From an uncultured Clostridia bacterium (lineage in GTDB: Bacteria; Bacillota; Clostridia; Christensenellales; Borkfalkiaceae), in assembly GCA_944341075.1 (NCBI GenBank), contig CALVLV010000013.1, positions 1-52,861 on the forward strand: 52,861 bases of DNA, written 5' to 3'. The notes beneath the pieces were generated by a model. The model did no database searches. It was not told the DNA's origin and worked only from the letters and a program-made list of their open reading frames with translations. The position numbers and the translations under genes are program-made. Shown here one piece after another: positions 1-11,585 of this stretch. The number at the start of each line of letters is the position of its first letter. Position 1 is the stretch's first letter.

Positions 1-396
1 GCGGGGCAAAACAGGGGCGCGCTGGAGGAGGTCATAGCCGAAAATATAGCCGAGTACGGCAACCTTGACCTCTCTTCCGCCGATATGTACGGCGTGGGCG
101 GCACGGCCACCAGCCTCGCCGCGCTGTACCACGGGCTGGGCAAGTACGACCCCAAGGTGGTGGACGGCACCGCGCTTACGGCGGAGTGGCTGGGCAAAGA
201 GGCCGACCTTTTATTATCGCTCACCGTAGAACAGCGCAAACAGCTGAAGGGCATGGACATACGCCGCGCCGACGTTATAGCAGGCGGCTGTCTGCTTTTA
301 TACCGCATACTCACGGCCTTCGGCTGTAAAAAAATAACCGTTTCCGAAAGCGACAATCTTGAAGGTTACGTAATTTTAAAGGGGCTGGCAAAGTGA
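1..396 (+). CDS. Ppx/GppA-type phosphatase, C-terminal part (5' truncated by window edge)
   Basis: The reading frame is open from base 1 and ends at TGA 394-396, so only the last 131 residues are present. The visible part carries the GTATSLAAL and D-G-x-x-L blocks followed by ERKQLKGMDIRRADVI, which is the C-terminal half of the ASKHA-fold Ppx/GppA exopolyphosphatase/pppGpp phosphatase family. Members hydrolyse inorganic polyphosphate or guanosine pentaphosphate in the cytosol. The ATP-type phosphate-binding N-terminus lies outside the window, so Ppx and GppA cannot be separated. The downstream membrane protein starts inside this stop codon (GTGA overlap at 393-396), suggesting one transcript and translational coupling. 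Confidence 0.8.
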   Translation, partial: AGQNRGALEEVIAENIAEYGNLDLSSADMYGVGGTATSLAALYHGLGKYDPKVVDGTALTAEWLGKEADLLLSLTVEQRKQLKGMDIRRADVIAGGCLLLYRILTAFGCKKITVSESDNLEGYVILKGLAK

Positions 397-1112
397 AGGG
401 CGCGCTTATAACGCTTGCGTGCGCCCTGCCCGCGCTTGCGCTGGCCGCGGCGGGCTGCTACTGCGTATATGTTGAATACGGCGTGGCGCAAATGCTCGCC
501 TACCTGCTGTTGTGCGCGCTGTTCTTTCCGCTCGCGTCGCTGCTGCACGAACTGGGGCACATAATTTGCGGCAAGCTGTGCGGCATGCGCGTAAAACTTG
601 TAAAAAATGGCGTCTTCCGCCCGTCGGGCTGCAGCGTGCTGCCCGAACGCCCGGGCAATATGCGCTCAAGGTTTGTGTTTACCGCCCTCGGCGGCCTTAT
701 CGTCAACTTTGTGTTCGCCGTCGTCGGCATGGGCCTGCTGTTTGCAGACGGCGTTGCGCTTTACTTTTCCTTTTTCGCCCCCGCATCGTTCTATCTGTTC
801 ATGATAAACGTTCTGCCCGTCACATACGCAAGCGGCGACACCGATATGTTGCTTGCGCTGCAAGCGATAAAGAATACAGACGTATGGAAGGTGCTCGGGC
901 GTGTGCTCGAGATCCAGGGTATGATAACCGCGGGCACCCCGATAGAGGGTATAGAGGAGGACTTGTTTTTCTCCGTTCCGCAGATCGCCGAATACGAGCC
1001 CGCCTTCATAATGCTTGTGTCCCTGCGTGCCGACTACTATGCGGCCAGGGGTGATGAAGAGAACGCAAAAAAGTGGAGCGACAGGCTGGAGAGCATTAAT
1101 AACGATATCTGA
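393..1112 (+). CDS. Site-2-protease-like (M50) membrane metalloprotease
   Basis: A 239-residue integral membrane protein starting at GTG 393, which overlaps the preceding stop. Seen: an N-terminal hydrophobic pair of helices, then HELGH at residues 52-56 (two His and the catalytic Glu of a zinc metalloprotease) inside a membrane segment. A second hydrophobic region at about residues 95-145 is followed by N-V-L-P and a GDTD stretch at about 148-151, in the position where M50 proteases carry their third zinc ligand (Asp). The C-terminal 90 residues are soluble and helical. The family cleaves membrane-embedded substrates, often anti-sigma factors or signal-peptide remnants. The compact size resembles the minimal SpoIVFB-like group, but substrate and role are not evident from the neighbours. 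Confidence 0.7.
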   Translation: MKGALITLACALPALALAAAGCYCVYVEYGVAQMLAYLLLCALFFPLASLLHELGHIICGKLCGMRVKLVKNGVFRPSGCSVLPERPGNMRSRFVFTALGGLIVNFVFAVVGMGLLFADGVALYFSFFAPASFYLFMINVLPVTYASGDTDMLLALQAIKNTDVWKVLGRVLEIQGMITAGTPIEGIEEDLFFSVPQIAEYEPAFIMLVSLRADYYAARGDEENAKKWSDRLESINNDI

Positions 1113-1157
1113 CACTGTGTTATTAATTATTTTCCGCTTGTACAAATCTGAAGTTGC

Positions 1158-1865
1158 ATGGGCATAAGGGGGCAAAATGTGAAAAAGTTCTGGGGCTTCT
1201 GCAGGAATGAGCATTACAGTGTAGGGTGTACCGGCGGAACAGTATACGTATACGGTTCAAAGGGAGAAGAATTGGCTAAATTCAGGCATTTTCCCTATGC
1301 CTATACCGCCATTTTCAAACCGAACTCAAATATTATTGCCGTAAAATCTACCGAAGGCTTTTTAGGCTTCTATGACCTTGATTCTCTGTCACTGATAAAA
1401 AAGATAACGGTCACAAGGCTTGGCGCGCAGGACGAAGGTTTTGCTTTTACGCCGGACGGAAGGTACTTCTGTAATATCGAAAAGCCTGTAAATTCCTGTC
1501 AGACTCAATTGGGCATATATGACGGAACGTAATTTGAAAAAACGAATACCCTGTTTGCCGATGAGCAAAAAACCGTTCTTGAGGAGCTGGAGTTTTATGG
1601 CTGCGAAACGCATGTCGCTTATGTGCTTGGCTTTATGCGAGGCGGCGGGGGAGCGTTCGGCTATGGCTTTGTGGGAAAACTTGATATTGAAAGCGGTGCG
1701 CTTACAGATATCCGCGCCATTGGCGAAGAGCGGTATAATTATCTTCGCTGGTATAAATCGTGGGAAAGGAGCGGCTTTACGGAAAAATCGCTCGAGTGGA
1801 ACCCTCTGAATAAGCTGAATAATATCGGCAAGACAAGCATTAAGGCGGTTTTCTGTGCAACATAA
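1158..1865 (+). pseudogene. Beta-propeller (WD40/YVTN-like) gene interrupted by an in-frame TAA
   Basis: A single reading frame runs from 1158 to 1865 with one internal stop, TAA at 1530-1532. Upstream of it are 124 codons with propeller-like repeats (short strands ending in VYVYGSKGEE, LGFYDLDSL and FTPDGRYF). Downstream the same frame continues for 110 codons with similar blade-like sequence (VGKLDIESGALTDI) to a stop at 1863-1865. No frameshift is needed to join the halves. The likelier start is GTG 1179, preceded by AAGGGGG, rather than ATG 1158. Codon use and strand-rich composition continue across the stop, so this is either a recent nonsense mutation or a base error. Function unknown; the family forms protein-interaction platforms. 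Confidence 0.6.
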
Positions 1866-1900
1866 AAGCCTGCATTTAGTGCGTACTATGAATATAATAA

Positions 1901-1937
1901 CGGCGCGGCGCCCGCAAATTTTGCGGGCGCCGCGCCG
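1901..1937. terminator. Bidirectional intrinsic terminator
   Basis: A perfect GC-rich hairpin (16 bp arms around an AATTT loop region) followed by a pyrimidine-rich tract on the plus strand and TTATTATATT on the minus strand. It lies between the interrupted propeller gene and the convergent small zinc-binding gene. Confidence 0.8.
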
Positions 1938-1995
1938 TTCTCTCTTTTGCGTAAATGTTTTCGCGGGTGCAGTCTTTTTGCCGCTCACACTGCTT

Positions 1996-2160
1996 TCAGC
2001 TCACCCTGTACAGCTTTGAAAAGCAGTTGGGGCACAGTCCGCCCCAGCTCTTTGCACAGCCCGCGCACACATGGTTGCCGCATGTGGGGCACTCAAAGTC
2101 ATACGTCTTTTCGCCCATAAGGCGGGGCGCGCACAGCCCGTCGAAGTCGTTGTCTCTCAC
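1996..2160 (-). CDS. Small cysteine-rich zinc-binding protein (54 aa)
   Basis: A short minus-strand frame of 54 codons that begins with GTG at 2158-2160, preceded by AAAAAGGGGG about 11 nt upstream; an in-frame TTG at 2169 is a less well spaced alternative. Seven cysteines are present (10, 24, 27, 32, 35, 43, 46), arranged as CPTC, CAGC and CPNC, typical of a two-site zinc ribbon or treble-clef knuckle. Nothing identifies the partner. The gene is divergent from gyrB and convergent with the broken propeller gene, sharing its hairpin terminator. Tiny ribbons like this commonly bind nucleic acid or ribosomes, but that is not shown here. Confidence 0.6.
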   Translation of the reverse strand: MRDNDFDGLCAPRLMGEKTYDFECPTCGNHVCAGCAKSWGGLCPNCFSKLYRVS

Positions 2161-2248
2161 CGTGTTCAATTCCCCCTTTTTTCGCCCTAAAAGTATGTGC
2201 CGTTTTGCAATTTATATGCGCCGCATACGGCAAAATCACAGGTAAAAG

Positions 2249-2277
2249 TTGACAGCCATTATATAATATGGTATAAT
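2249..2277 (+). promoter_or_regulatory. Sigma-A promoter of gyrBA
   Basis: TTGACA at 2249-2254 and TATAAT at 2272-2277 with a 17 bp spacer, a full consensus match about 105 bp upstream of the gyrB start. Confidence 0.85.
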
Positions 2278-2367
2278 AATTCAAACAGTAATATCGCGGC
2301 ATGCGGTAAATACATTTTCCGCCTGCCTGAAAAATTATACGGCGCCTCAGAGCGGACAATTCCGTGA

Positions 2368-4311
<1,944 letters not shown>

Positions 4312-4320
4312 GGAGGAGTT

Positions 4321-6888
4321 ATGGCAAAAAAACAGACCAGCCCCGAGCTTACCGAAGAGTTTAAAAAGACTCTTTCAATGACAAAGATGCTGGAGGTGGA
4401 GGTGGACGAGGAGCTGAAGCGCTCATTCATAGCCTACGCCATGGCGGTAAACGTGTCGCGCGCCATTCCCGACGTGCGCGACGGCTTAAAGCCCGTTCAC
4501 CGCAGAATACTGTATTCCATGCACGAACTCGGCCTGTACAACGATAAGCCCTTCCGTAAGTGCGCGCGTATCGTCGGCGACTGCCTCGGTAAATATCACC
4601 CCCACGGCGACATCTCGGTGTACGACGCCCTCGTAAGGCTTGCGCAGGACTTTTCTATCAACTTCCCGCTCGTGGAAGGCCACGGCAACTTCGGCTCGGT
4701 GGACGGCGACCCTCCCGCAGCCATGAGGTATACCGAGGCAAGGCTTTCAAAGCTCGCCGCAGAGATGCTGCGCGACCTGGATAAGGAGACGGTAGACTTC
4801 TACCCCACGTTCGACGACACGGGCATGCAGCCCTCGGTGCTGCCTTCCCGCTTCCCCAACATGCTTGTAAACGGGTCAGACGGCATAGCCGTGGGCATGG
4901 CGACCAACATACCGCCCCACAACCTCGGCGAGGTGATAGACGGCGTTATAGCCATGATAGACAAGCCCGATATAGACGTGGACGAGCTGATGCAGTACAT
5001 TCCCGCCCCCGACTTCCCCACGGGCGCCATGATAATGGGCCGCAGCGGCATACGCAAGGCATACCGCACGGGCCGCGGCAACATAGTAATACGCTCCAAG
5101 TGCGAAATAGAGGACTACCAGAGCGGCAACCAGACGCGCACCCGCATAATCGTATCGGAAATACCCTATCAGGTCAACAAGGCAAAACTTATAGAAACAA
5201 TTGCCGACCTGGTTAAAGATAAGCGCATAGACGGCATCTCCGACATTCGCGAAGAGAGCGACCGCGACGGCATGCGCATAGTAATAGAGATAAAAAAGGA
5301 CGCCAACCCGCAGGTAGTTTTAAACCTTTTATACAAGCACACCAACCTTCAGGTCTCCGACGGCATAATCATGCTCGCCCTGGTAGACGGCACCCCCAAG
5401 GTGCTCAACCTGCGCGAGTGCATATATTATTACCTTGAGCACCAGAAGGACATAATCACCCGCAGAACAAAGTTCGACCTCAGCAAGACTGAAGAGCGCG
5501 CACATATATTGCGCGGCCTTGTGATAGCCCAGGCCAGCATAGACGAGGTGGTGGAGATATGCAAGACCGCCAAGGACAAGACCGACTGCGTTGAAAAACT
5601 TATGGCCAACTTCGTGCTGGATGAAAGGCAGGCCAACGCCGTTGCCGAACTCCGCCTCTACAGGCTGTCGCACCTGGAAGTTGACAAGCTCACCGACGAG
5701 CTCTCTCAGCTCGAGGCGCAGATCGCCGACTACAAAGATATTCTGGCAAACGAAAGCAGGGTGCTGGAGATAATCAAAAACGACCTTCTCGATATAAAAA
5801 AGAGGTATCCCTCCGAGCGCAAGACGGAGATAGCCGTGGACTACGGCGAAATAGAGGACGCCGACCTCATACCCGTGGAAAACGTGGTAATATCGCTCAC
5901 ACACTCGGGCTACGTAAAGCGCCTTCCCGTATCAGAATACAAGGCGCAGCACCGCGGCGGAATGGGCGTAACGGCGCACAAGCCCAAGGATGAAGACTTT
6001 ATCGAGCAGATGTTCATCTCGTCCACGCACGACGATATTCTGCTGTTCTCCAGCTTCGGCAAGGTGTACTCTATAAAGGGATATACCATTCCTGAAGCCG
6101 CCCGCACGGCGCGCGGCAGGGCCATCGTAAACCTTATACAGATAGTCCAGGACGAAAAGATAACCGCCATGATACCTATAAAGGAGGGGGCAGATGGCTA
6201 TATAGCCTTTGCCACAAAGGGCGGCCTTATCAAAAAGACAAAGATAGAAGAATTCAGCCACATAAACAAAAACGGCAAAATAGCCATAAAACTCAACGAC
6301 GGCGACGAGCTTATCTCCGTTCAGTTCACAACGGGCAACAACGAACTGATGATAGCCTCGTCAGACGGCAAGTGCATACGCTTCCACGAAGACGGCGTGC
6401 GAGCCATGGGCCGCGACACCGCCGGCGTGCGTGCAATGAAGCTTTCTAAAGGCGACAGGCTGGTAGATATGCTCGTAGTAGACGAAAATAAAGATATCCT
6501 CACCGTCACTTCAAACGGCTACGGCAAGCGCACTTCTGTGGAAGATTACCGCCTTCAGGGCCGCGCAGGCAAGGGCATAAAGGCGGGCGTGTTCAACGAG
6601 GCGACCGGCAAGCTTGTCAACATGAAGCAGGTCACTGCCGAAGACGATATAATGATTATCTCCGATGCCGGCGTCATAATCCGCATGCACTGCTCGGATA
6701 TATCGCTCATAGGCAGGGCAACGCGCGGCGTGCGCCTTATGAAGCTCAAGGAAGGTTCGGTTGCTACCGTAGCCGTCACCGAGCGCGACGACGAAGCCGA
6801 GGCCGAAACTCCCGAGCAGGCCACCGCCGAAGATATGGCGGAGGAGGCAGATGCCCCCGAACAGCCCGAAGGCACCTCTGAAGAGTGA
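4321..6888 (+). CDS. gyrA: DNA gyrase subunit A
   Basis: 855 residues with AAGGAGGAG just before the ATG. The breakage-reunion domain is intact: conserved [12 protein letters not shown] (51-62), catalytic Tyr138 in AAMRYTEAR, and the tower/coiled-coil region to about residue 500. The C-terminal beta-pinwheel begins after about 510 and includes QHRGGMG, a GyrA-box variant, which favours gyrase over topoisomerase IV. The last 35 residues are acidic (Glu/Ala-rich). The quinolone-determining loop reads [10 protein letters not shown]: the position equal to E. coli Ser83 is Ile98, while the Asp87 equivalent (Asp102) is kept. Ile at this place is a known cause of reduced fluoroquinolone sensitivity in other species. 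Confidence 0.93.
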   Translation: MAKKQTSPELTEEFKKTLSMTKMLEVEVDEELKRSFIAYAMAVNVSRAIPDVRDGLKPVHRRILYSMHELGLYNDKPFRKCARIVGDCLGKYHPHGDISVYDALVRLAQDFSINFPLVEGHGNFGSVDGDPPAAMRYTEARLSKLAAEMLRDLDKETVDFYPTFDDTGMQPSVLPSRFPNMLVNGSDGIAVGMATNIPPHNLGEVIDGVIAMIDKPDIDVDELMQYIPAPDFPTGAMIMGRSGIRKAYRTGRGNIVIRSKCEIEDYQSGNQTRTRIIVSEIPYQVNKAKLIETIADLVKDKRIDGISDIREESDRDGMRIVIEIKKDANPQVVLNLLYKHTNLQVSDGIIMLALVDGTPKVLNLRECIYYYLEHQKDIITRRTKFDLSKTEERAHILRGLVIAQASIDEVVEICKTAKDKTDCVEKLMANFVLDERQANAVAELRLYRLSHLEVDKLTDELSQLEAQIADYKDILANESRVLEIIKNDLLDIKKRYPSERKTEIAVDYGEIEDADLIPVENVVISLTHSGYVKRLPVSEYKAQHRGGMGVTAHKPKDEDFIEQMFISSTHDDILLFSSFGKVYSIKGYTIPEAARTARGRAIVNLIQIVQDEKITAMIPIKEGADGYIAFATKGGLIKKTKIEEFSHINKNGKIAIKLNDGDELISVQFTTGNNELMIASSDGKCIRFHEDGVRAMGRDTAGVRAMKLSKGDRLVDMLVVDENKDILTVTSNGYGKRTSVEDYRLQGRAGKGIKAGVFNEATGKLVNMKQVTAEDDIMIISDAGVIIRMHCSDISLIGRATRGVRLMKLKEGSVATVAVTERDDEAEAETPEQATAEDMAEEADAPEQPEGTSEE

Positions 6889-6940
6889 TTGCCCCCGCAA
6901 TATGGCCGAACTAATGCAAACAACATAAATAAAACAAGCA

Positions 6941-6971
6941 AGCGCGCCGCGGCAAAAAGCCGCGGCGCGCT
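6941..6971. terminator. Bidirectional terminator after gyrA
   Basis: A 13 bp perfect GC-rich stem with an AAAAA loop. It lies 53 bp past gyrA and 86 bp past the convergent ATPase gene; on the minus strand a T-rich run (TGCTTGTTTTATTT) follows it. Confidence 0.75.
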
Positions 6972-7056
6972 TTAAACTTATGATATTTTTATGTTGTTTT
7001 CTGCAACAAATTTATGCTTGTAAAAACGACTGGCCGTGAACAAAAACTGTTGCCGC

Positions 7057-9786
7057 TCACCTTATCTGCGCGGGTTTTTGCGCGGGTTTTTTTCCGCTGC
7101 CAGTGGAGGATGGCATTACTATCTCCATTATCTTTATCAGCGCGGAGGAGAGTGGGAACGCCGCCTCTATCACAACAACTATTACAAGCGCCTTGGCATA
7201 GTCCCAGTCAAGCTCGCCCCAGCCTGCATACAGCAATTCTGCAAGCTGCGGCACGGTCACGCATATCACGGCTATTGCCAGCATTGAAAGGAACAGCACC
7301 AGCCTGTATGCGTTGAACGGCTGGCACACGCGGTACAGCATCACAATCCCGCTGAACGTAAGCGCCAGCATGCACATGGCCTGGCGGTACTGCCCGAATT
7401 CCGCGCTTGCAACGGTGCCCACGGTGTACAGCGTCATAACGCATATTATCATAAGCAGTCCGCCCGCCAGCGCCCTGCTCATAACGTGCGTAATAAACTT
7501 GCCCTGCACGCGCGCATTGTTCGGTTGCAGCGAAAGGAAGAAGGATGGAACGCCTATAACGCACACCTCCAGAAGCAGCACGTTCGACGGCATGAACAGG
7601 TAGGGTTCGCTCATGAATATGCACAGCGCCGCAAGTATGGCGGTGAACAGCGTCTTCATAAGGTACAGGGAGGAGGAGTTCTTTATGTTGTTTATAACGC
7701 GCCTGCCCTCGGCAACTATCTTGGGCATGGAGTTAAAGTTGTTGTCCATAAGCACAAGATGGCTCACGTTCCTTGCCGCCTCGCTGCCGGAGGCTACCGA
7801 TATCGCGCAGTCGGCCTCCTTTAACGCGAGTATGTCGTTTACGCCGTCGCCCGTCATGGCAACGGTGTTGCCCTCAGACTTTATGGTGCGCACAAGTATG
7901 GCCTTCTGCTCGGGCGTTACCCTGCCGAACACCGTATAGCTGTTTGCAACGTTCTCCACTTCCTTGTCGTTCAGCCCCTCAAGCGATATAAACTTGTCGG
8001 CGTTTTCAATGCCCGCCCTGCGCGCAACTTCGGCAACGGTCACGGGGTTGTCGCCCGATATCACCTTTACGGCAACGTCGTTTTCCCTGAACCACTTTAT
8101 AGTTGCAATGGCGTCTTCGCGTATGTTGTCTGCAATGGAAATTATTGCTATCGGCCGCAGCACGTTGGGCAGTTTGTCGCCCGATATGGCGGCGGGGGAG
8201 TGCGCCAGCACAAGCACGCGCATGCCCATCTGGGCATACTGCTTCATTATCCTTTCAACCTTGGCGGGCAGCGGCTTCAGCACGAACTCGGGCGCACCGT
8301 AAACAAAGGTGCCTGCCTCGTCAAAAGTAACTGCAGAAAGTTTTCTCTTTGAAGAGAAGGGTATTTTTGCCTTTGGCGTAAGCTTGTCGCTGTGGCCGAA
8401 GTGGTTGTAAAGCGCTATTGAGGTCTGGTTGTTGTCGTCCAGCGCTGCCAGCATAGACCCCATAATATCATTGAGCGAATAGTCGTTCAGCGTGTTTAAA
8501 ATTATGCAGTCGCTCACCTTCATGCGGCCGTCGGTTATGGTGCCCGTCTTGTCAAGGCACAAAACGTTTACGCGCGCCAGCATCTCCAGCGAATACAGAT
8601 CCTGTACAAGGGTGTTGTGCTTTGCCAGCCTTATAACGCCTACGGCAAGCGCCATGGAGGTAAGCAGCAGCATGCCCGAAGGTATCATGCCTATAACTAC
8701 CGTGCATGTGCGCTGTATGGCATACCTTACGCGCGGCGGGAATATCACACCGTCGCCGCCCGTTATCTGCGCGGGGTCAATGTTTGCGTAAGTGGTCAAA
8801 AAGATGCCTATGGCAATGGGTATTATAAGCACGCCTATCACCTTTATTATCCACTTGGTGCTGTTCATCAGCTCGGAATTGGGGCGCTTATACTTCTTTG
8901 CCCTCGAAGTGAGCTTTTGCAGGTATGTCTCCTTGCCCACCTTTTCCACGCGGAACTTGCCGCTGCCGCTGGAAATAAAGCTGCCCGCATACAGCACGTC
9001 GCCTATATTCTTTTTTACCGAAACGCTCTCGCCGGTAAGCAGCGATTCGTTAACTTCCACGCTGCCCTCTGCAAGAATGCAGTCGGCGGGCACCTGGTTG
9101 CCCGTCTCAAGCAATATAACGTCGTCTAATACTATCTCCGAAAGGGGTATTTCAACTATCTCTCCGTCGCGCACGGCCTTTGCCGTGTTGGCTGCCATTA
9201 TAGAAAGTTTATCTATCGACCGTTTGGAGCGTATCTCCTGTATTATGCCGATTACAATGTTGGCGGTGGTTATAATAATTACAAGGTAGTTGGTTATGCC
9301 CTTGGTTTCGGCAAGCAGTAACGCAATAAACGCCAGCAGGCACAGCAGGTTGAAAAAAGTGCATATGTTGCCTATGAATATGCTTGCGTAAGACTTGGAG
9401 TATTTTTTGTTTGTGTCGTTGAATAAAAACTGCGAAAATCTCGCCTGCACCTGCGCGGCGGTAAGGCCCTTGTCAAGTTCGGGCGTGTACCTGTCGGCAT
9501 GCACGGGCGCCTTGACCCTTTTGGGGTGGCGGCGGAATATCTTCATCAGCCTGTCTTTGTCAAAGTCTTCGTCTGCCGTCTGTCCATTCGCACTGTCGTC
9601 TGCGGGGCGGTTATCTTCGGCTGCCGCAGCCTCTGCCTGCGCCGCGCCGTCGGTCGTCTGTCCGTCCGCCGCTGCGGCCATTTCGGCCTCCGCCTCTGCG
9701 GGCAGTTCCGCGGGCTGCTCATTTTCGGCGGGCTCGCTGCCGTTAACCGTTCTCGCCCTGCCTTTACTGTAATAAATCTTGCTCAT
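7057..9786 (-). CDS. P-type cation-transporting ATPase (CtpE-like)
   Basis: 909 residues from ATG 9786, chosen because AAAGGATAGT lies directly upstream; a longer frame to 9861 has no ribosome site. The first 90 residues are an acidic Ala/Glu/Asp-rich low-complexity stretch not typical of the family. The core has TGES at 251-254 (actuator), the phosphorylated Asp412 in DKTGT, TGDGVND at 645-651 (HAD hinge) and about ten membrane segments. The ion-site helix reads I-P-S-G-M instead of the PEGL seen in most P2 ATPases, a feature of the CtpE-like branch linked to calcium uptake in mycobacteria. The ion specificity here is an inference. It is transcribed divergently from serS. Confidence 0.85.
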   Translation of the reverse strand: MSKIYYSKGRARTVNGSEPAENEQPAELPAEAEAEMAAAADGQTTDGAAQAEAAAAEDNRPADDSANGQTADEDFDKDRLMKIFRRHPKRVKAPVHADRYTPELDKGLTAAQVQARFSQFLFNDTNKKYSKSYASIFIGNICTFFNLLCLLAFIALLLAETKGITNYLVIIITTANIVIGIIQEIRSKRSIDKLSIMAANTAKAVRDGEIVEIPLSEIVLDDVILLETGNQVPADCILAEGSVEVNESLLTGESVSVKKNIGDVLYAGSFISSGSGKFRVEKVGKETYLQKLTSRAKKYKRPNSELMNSTKWIIKVIGVLIIPIAIGIFLTTYANIDPAQITGGDGVIFPPRVRYAIQRTCTVVIGMIPSGMLLLTSMALAVGVIRLAKHNTLVQDLYSLEMLARVNVLCLDKTGTITDGRMKVSDCIILNTLNDYSLNDIMGSMLAALDDNNQTSIALYNHFGHSDKLTPKAKIPFSSKRKLSAVTFDEAGTFVYGAPEFVLKPLPAKVERIMKQYAQMGMRVLVLAHSPAAISGDKLPNVLRPIAIISIADNIREDAIATIKWFRENDVAVKVISGDNPVTVAEVARRAGIENADKFISLEGLNDKEVENVANSYTVFGRVTPEQKAILVRTIKSEGNTVAMTGDGVNDILALKEADCAISVASGSEAARNVSHLVLMDNNFNSMPKIVAEGRRVINNIKNSSSLYLMKTLFTAILAALCIFMSEPYLFMPSNVLLLEVCVIGVPSFFLSLQPNNARVQGKFITHVMSRALAGGLLMIICVMTLYTVGTVASAEFGQYRQAMCMLALTFSGIVMLYRVCQPFNAYRLVLFLSMLAIAVICVTVPQLAELLYAGWGELDWDYAKALVIVVVIEAAFPLSSALIKIMEIVMPSSTGSGKKPAQKPAQIR

Positions 9787-9870
9787 ACTATCCTTTATAT
9801 TCGGCTGCGCGACCCAATAAAACCTGTTGCGCACGCGCCGCCGCTGTCTGCAAAAAATCAAGCTGATAAA

Positions 9871-9899
9871 ATTATAACACGCCGCGCAATTTTTTTCAA
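9871..9899 (-). promoter_or_regulatory. Sigma-A promoter of the P-type ATPase gene
   Basis: On the minus strand TTGAAA (9894-9899) and TATAAT (9871-9876) are separated by 17 bp. It lies back-to-back with the serS promoter. Confidence 0.7.
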
Positions 9900-9927
9900 C
9901 ATTATAGCCGTCTTTTGCTCATTTTAA

Positions 9928-9956
9928 TTGCTTTTGCCCTTTTTTTGGTTTATAAT
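9928..9956 (+). promoter_or_regulatory. Sigma-A promoter of serS
   Basis: TTGCTT (9928-9933), 17 bp spacer, TATAAT (9951-9956). The transcript leader would be only about 35 nt, too short for a T-box. Confidence 0.7.
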
Positions 9957-9996
9957 TTAAACATATTTTGCAGGATTTTGCAGGAGATTATTTACC

Positions 9997-11289
9997 ATGA
10001 TAGATATCAACCTTATAAGGGAAAACCCCGAGCTGGTAAAAGAGAATATCAGAAAAAAGTTCCAGGATAAAAAATTGCCCCTCGTGGACGAGGTGCTCGC
10101 CCTCGATTCAGAAAAGCGCGCCCTTCAGCGCGAAGGGGACGAGCGCAGGGCAAAGCGCAACAGCCTTTCAAAGCAGATAGGCTCCCTTATGAAGGAGGGC
10201 AAAAAGGAAGAGGCCGAAGAGGTAAAGGCCGAAGTAAAGGAGAACAACGACCGCGTCGCACAGATAGAGGCGCGCTCCGCCGAAATAGACCTTCAGCTTA
10301 AAAAGGACATGATGGCCATTCCCAACATCATAGCGGACGACGTGCCCATCGGCAAAGACGACAGCCAGAACGTTCAGTGGAATACCTATCTCGAGGCAAA
10401 GGAAAAGCCCTTCGAAGTCCCCTATCATGTTGACATACTCGAACGCCTCGGCGGCATAGATCTCGACAGCGCAAGGCGCACCTCGGGCAACGGCTTCTAT
10501 TACCTCATCGGCGATGTTGCCCGCCTTCATTCCGCCGTGCTCACCTATGCGCGCGACTTTATGATAGATAAGGGCTTCACCTACGTGATCCCCCCGTTCA
10601 TGATCCGCAGCGACGTCGTTTCCGGCGTAATGAGCTTTGAAGAGATGGACGGCATGATGTACAAGATAGAGGGGGAGGATCTGTACCTTATAGGCACTTC
10701 AGAACACTCCATGATAGGCCGCTTCATGAACACCGTGTTAGACGAAAAGCAGCTGCCGCTCACGCTGACTTCCTATTCGCCCTGCTTCCGCAAGGAAAAG
10801 GGCGCACACGGCATAGAGGAGCGCGGCATCTACCGCATACACCAGTTTGAAAAGCAGGAGATGATAGTTGTCTGCAAGCCCGAGGAGAGCGACTATTGGT
10901 ACGAAAAGTTGTGGTCGTATACCGTAGAGCTGTTCGTATCCATGGGTATACCCGTGCGCACGCTTGTATGCTGCTCGGGCGACCTTGCCGACCTCAAGTA
11001 CCGCAGCCTCGACGTAGAGGCGTGGAGCCCCCGCCAGAAGAAGTATTTCGAGGTAGGCAGCTGCTCCAACCTCACCGACGCGCAGGCGCGCAGGCTGGGC
11101 ATACGCTTCAAAAATTCGGCAACGGGTAAAAACCAGTTTGCGCACACCCTGAACAACACCGTGGTGGCTCCCCCCAGAATGCTCATCGCCTTCCTCGAAA
11201 ATCACCTGCAGGAAGACGGCTCGGTATTCATTCCCGAGGTGCTGCGCAAGTATATGGGCGGCAAGGACTACATTCGCCCTAAAAAATAA
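9997..11289 (+). CDS. serS: Serine--tRNA ligase
   Basis: 430 residues, normal for bacterial SerRS. The N-terminal 110 residues form the long antiparallel coiled coil that grips the tRNA-Ser variable arm. The class II catalytic core follows, with FRKEKGAHG plus IYRIHQFEKQEM (motif 2) and LNNTVVAPPRMLIAFLEN (motif 3, with the invariant Arg). The enzyme charges tRNA-Ser, and the product also feeds tRNA-Sec where present. AGGAGATT precedes the ATG. Monocistronic as far as can be seen, with its own promoter and a repeat-rich stretch downstream. The second half of motif 3 (APPR) differs from the AVGR-like form I would expect in many Firmicutes, a minor lineage variation. Confidence 0.95.
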   Translation: MIDINLIRENPELVKENIRKKFQDKKLPLVDEVLALDSEKRALQREGDERRAKRNSLSKQIGSLMKEGKKEEAEEVKAEVKENNDRVAQIEARSAEIDLQLKKDMMAIPNIIADDVPIGKDDSQNVQWNTYLEAKEKPFEVPYHVDILERLGGIDLDSARRTSGNGFYYLIGDVARLHSAVLTYARDFMIDKGFTYVIPPFMIRSDVVSGVMSFEEMDGMMYKIEGEDLYLIGTSEHSMIGRFMNTVLDEKQLPLTLTSYSPCFRKEKGAHGIEERGIYRIHQFEKQEMIVVCKPEESDYWYEKLWSYTVELFVSMGIPVRTLVCCSGDLADLKYRSLDVEAWSPRQKKYFEVGSCSNLTDAQARRLGIRFKNSATGKNQFAHTLNNTVVAPPRMLIAFLENHLQEDGSVFIPEVLRKYMGGKDYIRPKK

Positions 11290-11370
11290 TTATTTGCGTC
11301 GCAATACTTTGTCGCGTTTACGGGTGCGCGCAGTCACGTACTTCTCTGTACGCTCCTTTGCGCCATGTAA

Positions 11371-11391
11371 GCCTCCCTTATTAAGTGAGGC
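11371..11391. repeat. Hairpin of a dispersed intergenic repeat (CCTCCCTT type)
   Basis: GCCTCCCTT-att-AAGTGAGGC folds into a 9 bp stem with one mismatch. It is followed by a CGTGACGGAG string. A related unit sits at 46155-46176. The 296 bp around it (11290-11585) contains no convincing gene, only this and the next repeat. Confidence 0.5.
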
Positions 11392-11424
11392 GCGCCGCGG
11401 CGTGACGGAGAGCTTTTGCCCTAC

Positions 11425-11464
11425 ATTGTCATTTCGACCGAGCGATAGCGAGTGGGGAAATCTC
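11425..11464 (+). repeat. Dispersed 40 bp intergenic repeat, copy A
   Basis: The unit starts ATTGTCATTTCGACCGAGCG and ends GGGGAAATCTC. Recognisable relatives lie at 14444-14485 (opposite strand) and 46571-46613 (same strand), all in non-coding gaps. Confidence 0.55.
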
Positions 11465-11585
11465 AAAGGGCCTGACGGGCAGCGCAGCAAAATTTTTCGT
11501 GTTTTCCCTTCGGTACCTGGCCGGAACAGCATAATGGCGGGAGTGGTATGGCTAATGGTAAAATAAAGACAATTGAGTAAAAAAT

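Noticed and set aside
9899-9996. T-box riboswitch upstream of serS
   Set aside because: The leader from the promoter is only about 35 nt and has no specifier stem or T-box sequence.
11290-11566. Open frames on both strands after serS
   Set aside because: They lie in dispersed repeat DNA and have no ribosome sites; the sequence matches repeats elsewhere in the window.
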